Shown here piece after piece: positions 51,439 through 60,343 of a stretch of DNA of 64,000 bases (positions are counted from its first letter, which is position 1; each line of letters begins with the position of its first letter). Under the pieces are notes generated by a model. That model ran no database searches, had not been told where the DNA came from, and worked only from the letters and a program-made list of their open reading frames with translations. Origin of the DNA: Candidatus Thalassarchaeaceae archaeon (GTDB taxonomy: Archaea > Thermoplasmatota > Poseidoniia > Poseidoniales > Thalassarchaeaceae); NCBI GenBank assembly GCA_030745885.1, contig JASLNR010000043.1:1-64000 (forward strand). Direction: 5' to 3'. A program made the position numbers and the translations under genes.

Positions 51439-54048
51439 TCAGCACGATCCTTGGAGCACGTCGTCGATCACTGGTATCTTGTCGTAGTCGAACCAGTGAG
51501 CAGAGCCTATTGCCGCATAGGGAGCGGAGCACAGATCGTCGTGCTTGACGCCGATTCCGTTGTACTGGCCGATAATTATCATGTTCGGATTCTGCACCCA
51601 GAGCTCGAAGGCATCGGCATACAGCTGACCACGGGCGGTCTCATTGGTCTCGGTCCTGGCTGAAACGAGCAGCGAATCAAGGGCAGAGTTGTGGTAATTG
51701 GTGCCGTAGGCATCCCCTCCAGCATCATGGCTGGCAGCGAACGGGGACCAGTAGTTGTCGGGATCCAAGTAGTCCGGGGCCCAGCCGCTGAAACGGATCT
51801 CAAAGGTGCTCGTATAGTACATCGTGAGGTACTCAGCCCAAGGCTTGGCATCTCCGTCGGTGGCGACTCCGATAGTCCCCAGGGACTCTTGGAGCTGACC
51901 GGCCATGGCGATTCGGTAGTCGTTGCCCTCGTTGGCCATGACACGGAGAATCTGGGGCAGGCGGCATTCGTCGCCGTCGCGGTCCTCCTCGTCAACCACC
52001 ACGGTGTTGTTGTTGGCAAGCTCCGCGCAGTCGTACTGTCGGATGAAGCCGGCGTCCTCCAAGAGGCTCTCAGAGTGAGTCAGGTCGTAGGTGAACACCT
52101 CGTACTGGGTCCAGTCGTAGAGGAATCCGGTCGGAATGGGGCCATACTGCGCGGCCAGAGAGTTGTCATAGATCTCGGTTCTGGCCGTAACGTAGTCGAA
52201 AGCGTACGAGATGGCGAGGCGCACTGAGCTGTTTGCCATGACATTGCAGTCATCAGAGCCGTCGTCATCGCAGTCGTGGTTGATGATGTAGTCTCCATCG
52301 CCGTCCTTCGGCTCTAGGTTCATGGCCGCTAGTGTCGTAGTGTACGTCTCCCGGTAGGTGCAGATGTATCCGTCCTTGCCCCTGACGTTCGGCTTGTCGT
52401 CCAAATCGTCGTCCTCGCCCTCGTCGAACTCGTCGTTGCCGTTGTGGTCGATGTAGCAGAACTCGGTCAGGTCCTCGAGGTTGATGCTGCCGAAGTCCGC
52501 CTCGTAGTTGTACTCGGGGTCCCCATTGCTGCCATGATGGGAGAAGGCCATCAGCCTCGTCGAGGCTTCGGTGACAATCGAGGAAGTCACCCTGTTGAGG
52601 TTGAATCCCCTATCCTCCCAGTACATCCAGTTCGGCGTCAGCACGATGCGGTCCTCGCGAATCCAAGCGTCGACGATGTACGCACCAGTCCCGGAGCCGA
52701 GGGGCGCCTCGTCCATCCAATCATGGCAGTGATCGCCGCTGTTGTTGTTCGACTCGCACAGGTCCTTGTTGACCACAGCACCCACGGTGTATGCTATCGT
52801 GGAGGCGAATCCTGCGTATGGCTGGAACAGAGTGACGGTTAATGTGGTGTCGTCAACAACCTCCAGGCTGTCGCAATCTATGTTCTGCTCCAGAATCCAT
52901 CCCACGTGGCTATCTGGCGATCCATAGGAGATCACCCGGCACCAAGAGTAGGCGACGTCCTCGGCGGTCATCAGGTCGCCATTGCTAAAGTGGACGTCGT
53001 CCCTGAGATCGAAGGTGTATTCCATGTCGTCTGGTCCGATTGTGAATCCTATGGCGAGCCTTGGGGCGATGACCACGTCGCCATTGACATCGCCCTCGTA
53101 GCGGAATAGCGTATCGAAGACGTTCTCAATCACGTCCCCTGAGGCCGAGTCGTAGGCATCGTGGGGGTCGAAGGTCGATGCGTCGCCTATGCCCATCTCG
53201 ACGATTTCGCATGGGGAGTTCTCAACATCCTCTATGCCATCCTCAGTGCATTCCCTGATGCCCTTTAGCGTGTCCCAAGCTTCGTCGTAGGTTAACTCGC
53301 CCGCATCATAGGCCCATAGGGTGCTCTGCTGCGTCGTGAAGTACTCACAGGAGTGGTCGTTGTCGGTGGCCTCGGGATCGTAGTTGTCAGCGTTTGAATC
53401 GGTGCATCCTGAAACCTCATCAGCATCGTTGACTCCGTCGTCGTCGAGGTCGTAGTCGCAGGAGCCGTCGTCATCGGTGGCTGCAGAATCGTAGTTGTTC
53501 GCAGTGGAGCTGGTGCACCCGGAGACCTCGTCGGCGTCCAGTATGCCGTCGTCGTCGAGGTCATAGTCGCAGGAGCCGTCGTCGTCCGTGATGTGCTCGT
53601 TGTAGTTGTTCGCGGATGAGTCGGTACACCCGGAGACCTCGTCGGCGTCGAGAACCCCATCGTCGTCGATGTCGTAGTCACAGGAGCCGTCGTCGTCGGT
53701 GGCAGCGGAATCGTGATTGTTGGCTGCGGGGTCCATGCACCCCGGGACCTCATCGGCGTCGAGCACCCCGTCGCCATCGTAGTCGTAGTCGCAGGAGTCA
53801 TCTTCCTCGGTGGCCCCAGACTGGTAGTTGAACGCGGCCTCGTCAGTGCATCCGAGCACCTCGAGCCAGTCGGCAACCCCGTCGTCGTCGGTGTCGAAGT
53901 CGCACGAGCCGTCGTCTTCGGTAGCGTTCACGTCGTAGTTGTTCGCTCGATCGTCGGTGCAGCCGGTGGAGGCAGGATCCTCGCCCGTGCACCCCGCCAG
54001 AGGCGCTGGAAGCAGTAGCAGTGCCACAATGATTACTTGCAATCTCAT
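51439..54048 (-). CDS. peptide ABC transporter substrate-binding lipoprotein with N-terminal acidic repeats
   Basis: An 869-aa secreted lipoprotein. Signal peptide MRLQVIIVALLLLPAPLAGC ends in a lipobox, so Cys20 is probably lipid-anchored. Residues about 25-245 hold five copies plus a partial sixth of a ~38-residue module GCTD-x4-NYD-x3-ATDDDGSCDYD-x-DDDGV-x-DADEV, a Cys-paired and DxDxDG calcium-binding pattern. From about residue 280 the sequence is a family 5 solute-binding protein (oligopeptide type: EYTFDLRDDVHFSNGD, AEDVAYSWCRVISYGSP, AFDYVTARTEIYDNS). The repeats would extend the binder from the cell surface. Confidence 0.88.
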   Translation of the reverse strand: MRLQVIIVALLLLPAPLAGCTGEDPASTGCTDDRANNYDVNATEDDGSCDFDTDDDGVADWLEVLGCTDEAAFNYQSGATEEDDSCDYDYDGDGVLDADEVPGCMDPAANNHDSAATDDDGSCDYDIDDDGVLDADEVSGCTDSSANNYNEHITDDDGSCDYDLDDDGILDADEVSGCTSSTANNYDSAATDDDGSCDYDLDDDGVNDADEVSGCTDSNADNYDPEATDNDHSCEYFTTQQSTLWAYDAGELTYDEAWDTLKGIRECTEDGIEDVENSPCEIVEMGIGDASTFDPHDAYDSASGDVIENVFDTLFRYEGDVNGDVVIAPRLAIGFTIGPDDMEYTFDLRDDVHFSNGDLMTAEDVAYSWCRVISYGSPDSHVGWILEQNIDCDSLEVVDDTTLTVTLFQPYAGFASTIAYTVGAVVNKDLCESNNNSGDHCHDWMDEAPLGSGTGAYIVDAWIREDRIVLTPNWMYWEDRGFNLNRVTSSIVTEASTRLMAFSHHGSNGDPEYNYEADFGSINLEDLTEFCYIDHNGNDEFDEGEDDDLDDKPNVRGKDGYICTYRETYTTTLAAMNLEPKDGDGDYIINHDCDDDGSDDCNVMANSSVRLAISYAFDYVTARTEIYDNSLAAQYGPIPTGFLYDWTQYEVFTYDLTHSESLLEDAGFIRQYDCAELANNNTVVVDEEDRDGDECRLPQILRVMANEGNDYRIAMAGQLQESLGTIGVATDGDAKPWAEYLTMYYTSTFEIRFSGWAPDYLDPDNYWSPFAASHDAGGDAYGTNYHNSALDSLLVSARTETNETARGQLYADAFELWVQNPNMIIIGQYNGIGVKHDDLCSAPYAAIGSAHWFDYDKIPVIDDVLQGSC
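53360..53960. repeat. degenerate tandem repeats of about 114 bp
   Basis: Five repeat units encode the GCTD ... DDGSCDYD ... DADEV module of the peptide-binding lipoprotein. The DNA of neighbouring units is clearly related but diverged at many third positions, so the array is old or under selection. Confidence 0.7.
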
Positions 54049-54176
54049 GCTTCTGCAACCCCCCTTTCAGATATCTATGTTGTCCCGCCTCCCCAAGGCA
54101 CGCTCGCAGGGCCCTCATTCGTCGTCGAGTCCAGAGTGTGACGAACCTTCATCACGGTGGTTCCTGAGGGCCCGCC

Positions 54177-54383
54177 ATGGGGGTGGGCCGTGCGTTTGTG
54201 TTTGCCCTGTTCGCCATTCTTCCCGGCGTGCTCCTATCACTAGCCGGATGGGTTCTGTTTGGAAGACCCGGGAGCTGGAACAACAGCCTCTACCTAGCGT
54301 GCTACGCCCCCTTCTTCAGTTGCGTGGCTGCCGGCTTCTACATCGGATGGAGGGCGGAGGACGATATTCGGATGGAGGCCTAA
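54177..54383 (+). CDS. small two-helix membrane protein
   Basis: Unrecognised 68-aa protein with two hydrophobic helices (AFVFALFAILPGVLLSLAGWVLFG and LYLACYAPFFSCVAAGFYIGW) and a short charged end (RAEDDIRMEA). ATG 54177 follows GAGGGC. Its stop lies 2 nt before the nth start, and the GGAGG serving nth is inside its last codons, so the two are coupled. Confidence 0.65.
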   Translation: MGVGRAFVFALFAILPGVLLSLAGWVLFGRPGSWNNSLYLACYAPFFSCVAAGFYIGWRAEDDIRMEA

Positions 54384-54385
54384 TC

Positions 54386-55033
54386 TTGCGTCGGTCCCAG
54401 AAGGCCGAGCGAATCGGGGACCAACTGGACAACCTCTACCCTGAGGCGCCGATACCGCTCTCCCACTCGGATCCCTACACCCTGCTCGTCTCCGTGATGC
54501 TCTCGGCCCAGACAACGGACAAGAAGGTCAACGAAGTCACTCCGAGGCTCTTCGAGGCGGCCGACTCGCCCGAGGCTATGGCGGCCCTGCGAGTCGACGA
54601 GATTCAAGAAATCATCCATGATGTCGGGCTCGCCCCGACCAAGGCGCGCAACCTCAGGAGGATGGCCGAGCAGATTCTAGAGGACGGTGGTGGCGTGCGC
54701 CCGGACTGGGGCTTCCTCGAGTCGCTAACCGGCGTCGGGCACAAGACGGCTAGCGTTGTTATGGCGCAGGCCTTCGGAGTCCCGGCGTTCCCCGTGGACA
54801 CCCACATACACAGACTAGCAGCGCGCTGGGGCCTTTCCGACGGGCGCAACGTTGCGAAGACCGAGCGAGACCTCAAGGCGGTGTTCCCCAAAGACGCCTG
54901 GGCGCGCCGCCACCTGCAGATCATCTACTTCGGCCGTGAGCATTGCCCCGCCCTGCGCCACGACCTAGGCCAATGCCCCATCTGCTCATGGGCAGCATCG
55001 AAGAAGCGGTTCCGGGAGGAGATGCCGGGATGA
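54386..55033 (+). CDS. nth: endonuclease III-like DNA glycosylase/AP lyase
   Basis: Base-excision repair enzyme for oxidised pyrimidines, 215 aa. The helix-hairpin-helix LESLTGVGHKTASVV contains the catalytic Lys, and FPVDTHIHRLA the catalytic Asp. The iron-sulfur loop is atypical: cysteines at 54944, 54974 and 54983 give C-x9-C-x2-C and no fourth Cys follows, versus C-x6-C-x2-C-x5-C in the family. TTG 54386 is the start, 7 nt after GGAGG; the ORF from 53939 overlaps another gene. The stop overlaps the next start (ATGA). Confidence 0.9.
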   Translation: MRRSQKAERIGDQLDNLYPEAPIPLSHSDPYTLLVSVMLSAQTTDKKVNEVTPRLFEAADSPEAMAALRVDEIQEIIHDVGLAPTKARNLRRMAEQILEDGGGVRPDWGFLESLTGVGHKTASVVMAQAFGVPAFPVDTHIHRLAARWGLSDGRNVAKTERDLKAVFPKDAWARRHLQIIYFGREHCPALRHDLGQCPICSWAASKKRFREEMPG

Positions 55034-55611
55034 CGAAGGAGGTATTCGAAGGGAGGGTAATCTCGTCAGGGTTCTCAACTGACGATATGATGGTGATCGG
55101 TGATTGGGATAATTCCCCCTTCGGCCCATTCACCGACCTGATGTGGGCCAAGCCCGATGGTACCAGAGTACTCATAGCACCAACCCAAGAGATTGCGGCC
55201 TACGTCTCATCCCTGTACTCCTTCGAAGAGGTGGTGGTGACCCCTCTCGGGATTTCCAAGGGGAAGCGCTCCATCGAGGTCAATTACGATCTCGGAAGAG
55301 TCTCGATGACATGGGGGAGAGCCCTGCCACTTCCCTTCAGGAGACCCCTGTGGTTCATTGCCAACATAGAGGCTCCCTTCGCTAGGATATTCTTCGGCAC
55401 CAAGACCCACGGAACCACGAGGAACGGCTGGAAGGAGTGGTATCACGTAAGGGGCCTCTCCCGGCTAATCTCGGCCGGGATTGAGATAGATGGGAGGGCA
55501 TCGAGCCGGATGACCGGATCCACTCCCGGTGCGTGCTTCGGGTTCAGCAACCCACCACGGATGCCGCTGAGCGTGAGGGTCGACTCGCATATCGCCAAAT
55601 CCGAGTCTTGA
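55030..55611 (+). CDS. hypothetical protein
   Basis: Unrecognised 193-aa soluble protein that starts at an ATG overlapping the nth stop. It is beta-rich with a central RRPLWFIANIEAPFARIFFG segment and the pattern GTKTHGTTRNGWKEWYHVRGLSRL. Pro/Trp/Arg-rich strands suggest a compact enzyme-like fold, but no catalytic motif can be named. Position after nth suggests a shared transcript, not a shared function. Confidence 0.6.
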   Translation: MTKEVFEGRVISSGFSTDDMMVIGDWDNSPFGPFTDLMWAKPDGTRVLIAPTQEIAAYVSSLYSFEEVVVTPLGISKGKRSIEVNYDLGRVSMTWGRALPLPFRRPLWFIANIEAPFARIFFGTKTHGTTRNGWKEWYHVRGLSRLISAGIEIDGRASSRMTGSTPGACFGFSNPPRMPLSVRVDSHIAKSES

Positions 55612-55621
55612 TGTGCCAGTA

Positions 55622-56110
55622 ATGCCACGCATCGCCATGCAGGAGCTCTCAGTGGGCGATCCAGCCCCTGACTTCTCAGCCAGGGTGGCCAATGGGGCCA
55701 CCATCCAGTTGTCCGAGGTCCTATCGGAGGGCAAGGGCGTCATCCTCTACTTCTACCCGCGTGACGAAACCCCCGGGTGCACGGTGCAGGCATGCGACTT
55801 CCGTGATAGTTTCGCTAGGTTGGCCGACTCGGGCTGGAGGGTGGTGGGAGTATCGACCGATTCGGCATCGAGCCATCAGAAGTTCATCGACAATCACGAG
55901 CTACCATTCGAGCTGGTGGTCGACGAGGACTCCTCGTTGCATGAGGCATACGGCACCTGGAGGGAGAAGAACATGTACGGAAGGACATACATGGGCACCC
56001 TCAGATCGACCTTCGCCATCAGTAGCGAAGGCACCCTCGAGTGGGCCGGGTACGGAGTGAGGGCGAAGGGGCACGTCGAGATGCTTATGGAATCACTCGG
56101 GGTGCAGTGA
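55622..56110 (+). CDS. bcp: peroxiredoxin, BCP/PrxQ type
   Basis: Thiol peroxidase of 162 aa that reduces hydroperoxides. The peroxidatic Cys lies in PRDETPGCTVQACDFRD (TPGCT-x3-C), and the second Cys five residues on is the resolving Cys of the PrxQ type. The strand VILYFYPRDE and late EVRGTLRSTFAIS-like segment fit the thioredoxin fold. The start is ATG 55622 or ATG 55637 (MQELSVGD), both without a clear ribosome-binding site. It precedes a small protein gene by 4 nt. Confidence 0.9.
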   Translation: MPRIAMQELSVGDPAPDFSARVANGATIQLSEVLSEGKGVILYFYPRDETPGCTVQACDFRDSFARLADSGWRVVGVSTDSASSHQKFIDNHELPFELVVDEDSSLHEAYGTWREKNMYGRTYMGTLRSTFAISSEGTLEWAGYGVRAKGHVEMLMESLGVQ

Positions 56111-56114
56111 TCGG

Positions 56115-56324
56115 ATGGACGCCGAGGAACGCCGCAAGGTGGTGGGTATCTTCCTGCAGAGATGCGTGGAATACGCGAACGCCTCCATTGAGCGCAAGCA
56201 TCAGCGTGGCGAGGACGAGGCGGAGATCGCTCGCTGGGTGGCTTACAGGGACCTCACAGAGCACGCAATCAAGGAGGTGTCCTCCGGCGAGCTCGACTCA
56301 TGGCTGGAGGACGCCTCGGCCTAG
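56115..56324 (+). CDS. small helical protein
   Basis: Unrecognised 69-aa charged helical protein (two helices: EERRKVVGIFLQRCVEYANASIERK and DEAEIARWVAYRDLTEHAIKEV). It follows the peroxiredoxin gene by 4 nt and has an ATG start, so it is probably co-transcribed. Its stop abuts the converging sepF gene. A redox or stress link is by position only. Confidence 0.6.
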   Translation: MDAEERRKVVGIFLQRCVEYANASIERKHQRGEDEAEIARWVAYRDLTEHAIKEVSSGELDSWLEDASA

Positions 56325-56325
56325 C

Positions 56326-56805
56326 TCAGGCCTCGGCCGGCTCGGGAATCTGGCTCCAACCTGCCGTGCCCAGCCTATGCTTGTGGGTGTCGACCCTCAT
56401 CCTCGCCCCGGCGACCATGAGCAGCGTGTCCGTCTCGTTCAAGGCGAACACGGGCAACCCGGTGCGGTCACCAAGGTCCTGTATCCTTCTGCCGCATACT
56501 GACTGCTGGCTGGGCATGTGGTTGAGGGATGTCAGGTCCACAATCACCATGTCCCCCATAGCAAGGTTCTGCTCGGCCCCATTCAGGGGCAACCTGTGCA
56601 GATCGTCAGGCTGTAGGTAGATGACCCTGCGAACGGGCCTCTGAGTCATCCTCTCGGTGCGGTCGGACCACCTGATGTCCCCGAAGTCGTGGAACCTGTT
56701 TCCGGCCATTGGGCCGGGATCCACTGCGACCTTGCGGCGACCTCCACTCTTCTTGGGGGTGGCGTTGGGATTGGGCAGCCCGAGCAGCCTGAAGAGATTG
56801 ACCAC
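56326..56805 (-). CDS. sepF: cell-division protein SepF (DUF552)
   Basis: A 159-aa protein whose C-terminal half (AEQNLAMGDMVIVDLTSLNHM ... LMVAGARMRVDTHKHRLG) has the SepF/DUF552 order: a strand GDMVIVDLTSL, a helix, and a paired strand with a valine-rich end. Archaeal SepF tethers FtsZ to the membrane; its N-terminal amphipathic helix would be MVNLFRLLGLPN. GTG 56805 is 14 nt after the stop of the PKD surface-protein gene, suggesting one transcript. Assignment rests on fold pattern and is moderate. Confidence 0.7.
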   Translation of the reverse strand: MVNLFRLLGLPNPNATPKKSGGRRKVAVDPGPMAGNRFHDFGDIRWSDRTERMTQRPVRRVIYLQPDDLHRLPLNGAEQNLAMGDMVIVDLTSLNHMPSQQSVCGRRIQDLGDRTGLPVFALNETDTLLMVAGARMRVDTHKHRLGTAGWSQIPEPAEA

Positions 56806-56819
56806 GGCGCGCCCGAAAC

Positions 56820-59800
56820 CTACTCCTCAAAGAGTGCTTCGATGTCCTCTTGGCCCAGGACCTCGTTTATCGAGCTCTGCTCGCTCGCCGAATCCTCGGG
56901 AGCACTCTCGGGCCCGGGATCTGGGTTGCTACCGGTGAGCTCCTCGAGCACGTCGTCGAGCTCGGGCAGGATTTCTTGGGCCTCTCGATCGCTGGGGAGT
57001 TCGGGGACTGGCGCTGGGGGATCTTCACCACGTTGCTGTGGATCGGGATTAGGAAGGTCGAAGGCCGCATCGATGTCAACAGGCGGGCTGTTTGGGGGCA
57101 AATCCTCGGATTCCCCCATGGAGAATGACCGCTGCACGGCGTAGGCGATCCCCGCTAGGGCCGAGAGGACGAGGACGAGCAGCGAGAGGTTCGTCTGGAT
57201 GCTCTCGCCCAAGCTGAATGGGGCCTCCTCGACCTCGATGTCCATGGTGACGGAGTGGCTCTCGCTCTCGTCCAGCACGGTCAGCTTCACCTGCTTCAAA
57301 CCCCCTGAGCCGTAGGTGAACTCGACCCACCTGCCCGTGAAATCAACATCATTTGCCGGGTCTCCGTCTCCGTCCGAGTCATCGGTCACATCGATGTCCC
57401 AGTGGAACTCAAGGCTCTCGAGATCGAGTTCGGAGTCCACAGTGCCATTGGCCGAGAGTACGATGGGATCCCCCTCTGTTGGGTTGGAAACACTGACTGA
57501 CGCCATCGCCGTGGGGGGGGCGTTCCTAACCTCGATGGGGATTTCCACCGATTCGGACTCGCCGTCGTCATCTGTAACGTGGAAGATTATGGAGCTGGGA
57601 GCGGAGGATTCGTCGGGCCATGAGTGCACAAGGTGATTGGAGGGGATATCGCAGTCGTTTCTAGGGTCGCCGTCGGAGTCCGCATCGTCGCTCGGGTGCA
57701 TGTCGAAGCACAGGACGAGGCTGGCAATGTCGTTGGCGGTGTCGGTGACCTCGACGTCAATCACCACCTGCTCGTCTTCCTCGATTTGGGGCACCGGGGG
57801 TAGGGGGGAGATAGAGGGGGGCAGGTTCTCAACCTGAATGGGGACCACTAGCATCTCGGTCCCCTCTCCGTCGTCGTCGAAAACCTCCAGGGTTGCAAGT
57901 TGCATGCCAGACGCGTTGTAGCTGTGGTTGGCAAAGCTGGTCCTCCCGATGCTGGTGTGGTTGAGCTCGGGCTGGTTCTCCGCGTCGGGCCTCCAGATGT
58001 GAAGGAGGGAGTCGATATCGTTGCTGGAGTCCTCGGCCTGCCCCATCAGGGTGATGGCATCGCCCTCCTGCACGATGAAAACGCCTCGGCTGTCCGTAGT
58101 GAGCCTGTTCGGGCCCATCCACACCTCAACCTGAGGGTTGTGGGGGGCTGCGTTGCTGACCGCAACGGTGTGAGATGCCTGAGTGGTGTCCCCGTCATCG
58201 TCGGTTGCTAGGACCTCGATCGTGTATTGGCCCTCGACCATCGGCATCACAGTGCAAGCAAGGCCGACCTGCCCCTCATTGCAGGCGGAGCCCCACAGGA
58301 TGTCGACCGACGCGGAGGGCGTCTGGGTATCGGCGTCGCTCCTATTGGTGATTCTGAAGGTGATGAGGGAGGCAACCTGAACCTCCTCCTCGTCCGCCAC
58401 TAGGGTGATTTCAGGTGGGCGGTTGTGGACTATGACCGAAGAGGTGGCGGATGCGTGGTCGTTCTCTTCGTCCGAGACTACGAGCTTTATTTCATACACG
58501 CCATCATCTTCCCATCTCCACTCGTAGACACAGTCTCCCTCCAGCACCGTCTCGGTCTGGCCGTCCGCCCGCTCGATCCTGAACTCGCACTCCAGAGACC
58601 CCCCGTCGGGGTCTTGGGAACCACTTCCATCCAGCGAGACCTCATCGAGAGTGAGGGACTCCTCCAAGACGAGTAGGTTCGCCATCGGCAAGGCGCCTAT
58701 GTAGAGAACAAAGACGCCATCGTTATTCGAGCGGTTCCCGTCCTCGCTGATCTCCTCTTCGGGGTCGACGACGAAACCAGTGTACACGTAACCGAAGGAC
58801 TGCGTTGCGGGTACGGTCCAATTGAGCTCGATCCTGGCCTCCTCGAGGCTGGCTAGGGGGGGCACGTAGCCATTGACTACGGTGCCATCGGGCGCATTGA
58901 CCCTCAGTGAGGAGGGAGGGGAAGAGGCGAGTCCCCTATTGAGGACCGGGACGGAGAAAGTAAGCGTGTCCCCGATCACGGCGTTGAAGCCGACGTTGGG
59001 ATCTAGGGTGAGGATTCCGTTGCCTCGATGGCGCTGCACTGTGACTGCCTCCGATCGTGTGACCAAGTCAATCTCATGGACGTCAGAGTCGATTATCAGG
59101 GAACTCGCTCCCAAGACATCCTCAGTAGTCCCATTATTGATCCAAGCCAGCAGACCGTGGCTGCCGAGCTCACCGATTCCAACGGTGTCGTCTGGGGAGT
59201 CTCCGGTGTCGAGGGTCAAGTGGTAGGACCCGTTCTCGTCAGTCGTGACGTCCTGCACGAACTGCTCGGCCTCGTACCTGAACTGCAGATCTTGACCGCT
59301 GACGGGCTGGCCCTGGCTTGAGACGTTAATCCACGCTGAGATCTCGATGTCCACCGGAGCTAGGGGATACTCGATATCGATTGAGACCACAGTGCTTCTC
59401 TCAGTCTGCTGGTAAGAAACAAGCTCGTGCACGGCAATGAATCCGAAACTCTGCACATACGAGCTCTTGATTTCCCCCCTTATCGCCGGGCAGTACCAAT
59501 TGTATCCAATCTCGTCACCATCGCTGTCATAGTTCGTGATGTTGTAGGACGGGTAGCATCCCGGGAAGGTTACTCCGGAGCTGCCTTGGCTGACCACCTC
59601 CCAGCTGGTGGTGTTCGAGTCGCTTGTGTCGTCCGGGATCGGGACATAGCTGCTGGAGCCGCTGAACTCCAAGTGCTGCTCGTAATCCATCTCCCACGAC
59701 TCGCCCACGCTGATTGGGAAGTCATAGTCCTCGAGGGGGGGGTCATAGGTGTTCAGAACGGTGAGCAAGCCTATTTCCTGCCTCAGCCAAGAGGAGCAGC

Positions 59801-60296
59801 CCCCGAAAAACACTGGATCGAAGTAGACGTCGATGGTGGCCTCCTGGGTGTGAGTGGCGAGGTCCGAGGCGCGGATGATCTCCGTAGTGTCCATGTCGAC
59901 GTAGAGGCAGCCGTTGGTGCCATCGATGCTGATTGGGTCGCCGGACTCGTACTCGCCGATTGACTCGACCTCGTAGACCAGCGTCGAGTCGTTCTCGATA
60001 TTCATTAGGTACATGTCGACTACCGTGACTTCTAGAGTTCCCTCCAGAGTCTGGACATTCGAGCTGACACCCGACCCGGCGACGAAGTCGGCGACGTCCA
60101 GATACCCGTCGTAATTCCAGTTATCGCCGACGCGCCACTCGGGCACGTCGATGATGGTCGTTGACCTAGTCGAGGATTCGGCAGCCCGTGCGGTACCGGG
60201 GAAGGGCTCGCCTTGGCTGGCCCCGGTCCACAGGACGGAGGCCGAGGGAAGCAGCATCAGGGCGATGAATAAGGCAGTGGTCCCATTGGAGCGCAT
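56820..60296 (-). CDS. large PKD/CARDB surface protein with C-terminal membrane anchor
   Basis: A 1158-aa exported protein. A signal peptide (MRSNGTTALFIALMLLPSASVLW) leads to an unrecognised Cys-containing N-domain (about 50-340), then CARDB-like (LNRGLASSPPSSLRVNAP ... EEEISEDGNRSNND) and several PKD/Ig-like beta domains with repeated DSDGD-type calcium-binding turns (about 570-1030). A C-terminal helix (NLSLLVLVLSALAGIAYAV) anchors it, leaving an acidic Pro/Glu-rich tail in the cytoplasm. Possible adhesion or cell-envelope role. An AATATT box 28-33 nt upstream implies a leaderless mRNA. Confidence 0.8.
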   Translation of the reverse strand: MRSNGTTALFIALMLLPSASVLWTGASQGEPFPGTARAAESSTRSTTIIDVPEWRVGDNWNYDGYLDVADFVAGSGVSSNVQTLEGTLEVTVVDMYLMNIENDSTLVYEVESIGEYESGDPISIDGTNGCLYVDMDTTEIIRASDLATHTQEATIDVYFDPVFFGGCSSWLRQEIGLLTVLNTYDPPLEDYDFPISVGESWEMDYEQHLEFSGSSSYVPIPDDTSDSNTTSWEVVSQGSSGVTFPGCYPSYNITNYDSDGDEIGYNWYCPAIRGEIKSSYVQSFGFIAVHELVSYQQTERSTVVSIDIEYPLAPVDIEISAWINVSSQGQPVSGQDLQFRYEAEQFVQDVTTDENGSYHLTLDTGDSPDDTVGIGELGSHGLLAWINNGTTEDVLGASSLIIDSDVHEIDLVTRSEAVTVQRHRGNGILTLDPNVGFNAVIGDTLTFSVPVLNRGLASSPPSSLRVNAPDGTVVNGYVPPLASLEEARIELNWTVPATQSFGYVYTGFVVDPEEEISEDGNRSNNDGVFVLYIGALPMANLLVLEESLTLDEVSLDGSGSQDPDGGSLECEFRIERADGQTETVLEGDCVYEWRWEDDGVYEIKLVVSDEENDHASATSSVIVHNRPPEITLVADEEEVQVASLITFRITNRSDADTQTPSASVDILWGSACNEGQVGLACTVMPMVEGQYTIEVLATDDDGDTTQASHTVAVSNAAPHNPQVEVWMGPNRLTTDSRGVFIVQEGDAITLMGQAEDSSNDIDSLLHIWRPDAENQPELNHTSIGRTSFANHSYNASGMQLATLEVFDDDGEGTEMLVVPIQVENLPPSISPLPPVPQIEEDEQVVIDVEVTDTANDIASLVLCFDMHPSDDADSDGDPRNDCDIPSNHLVHSWPDESSAPSSIIFHVTDDDGESESVEIPIEVRNAPPTAMASVSVSNPTEGDPIVLSANGTVDSELDLESLEFHWDIDVTDDSDGDGDPANDVDFTGRWVEFTYGSGGLKQVKLTVLDESESHSVTMDIEVEEAPFSLGESIQTNLSLLVLVLSALAGIAYAVQRSFSMGESEDLPPNSPPVDIDAAFDLPNPDPQQRGEDPPAPVPELPSDREAQEILPELDDVLEELTGSNPDPGPESAPEDSASEQSSINEVLGQEDIEALFEE

Positions 60297-60320
60297 GAAA
60301 TCCAGCAGGGAGGCCCGTTC

Positions 60321-60330
60321 AAGAATATTG
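60321..60330 (-). promoter_or_regulatory. TATA-like element for the surface-protein gene
   Basis: CAATATTCTT on the minus strand, centred about 31 nt before ATG 60296, giving a leader of only a few bases. Confidence 0.45.
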
Positions 60331-60343
60331 GTTTCCAGAAAAC

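Noticed and set aside
53939..54385. N-terminal extension of endonuclease III
   Set aside because: It overlaps another gene and the family sequence begins at TTG 54386 after a good ribosome-binding site.
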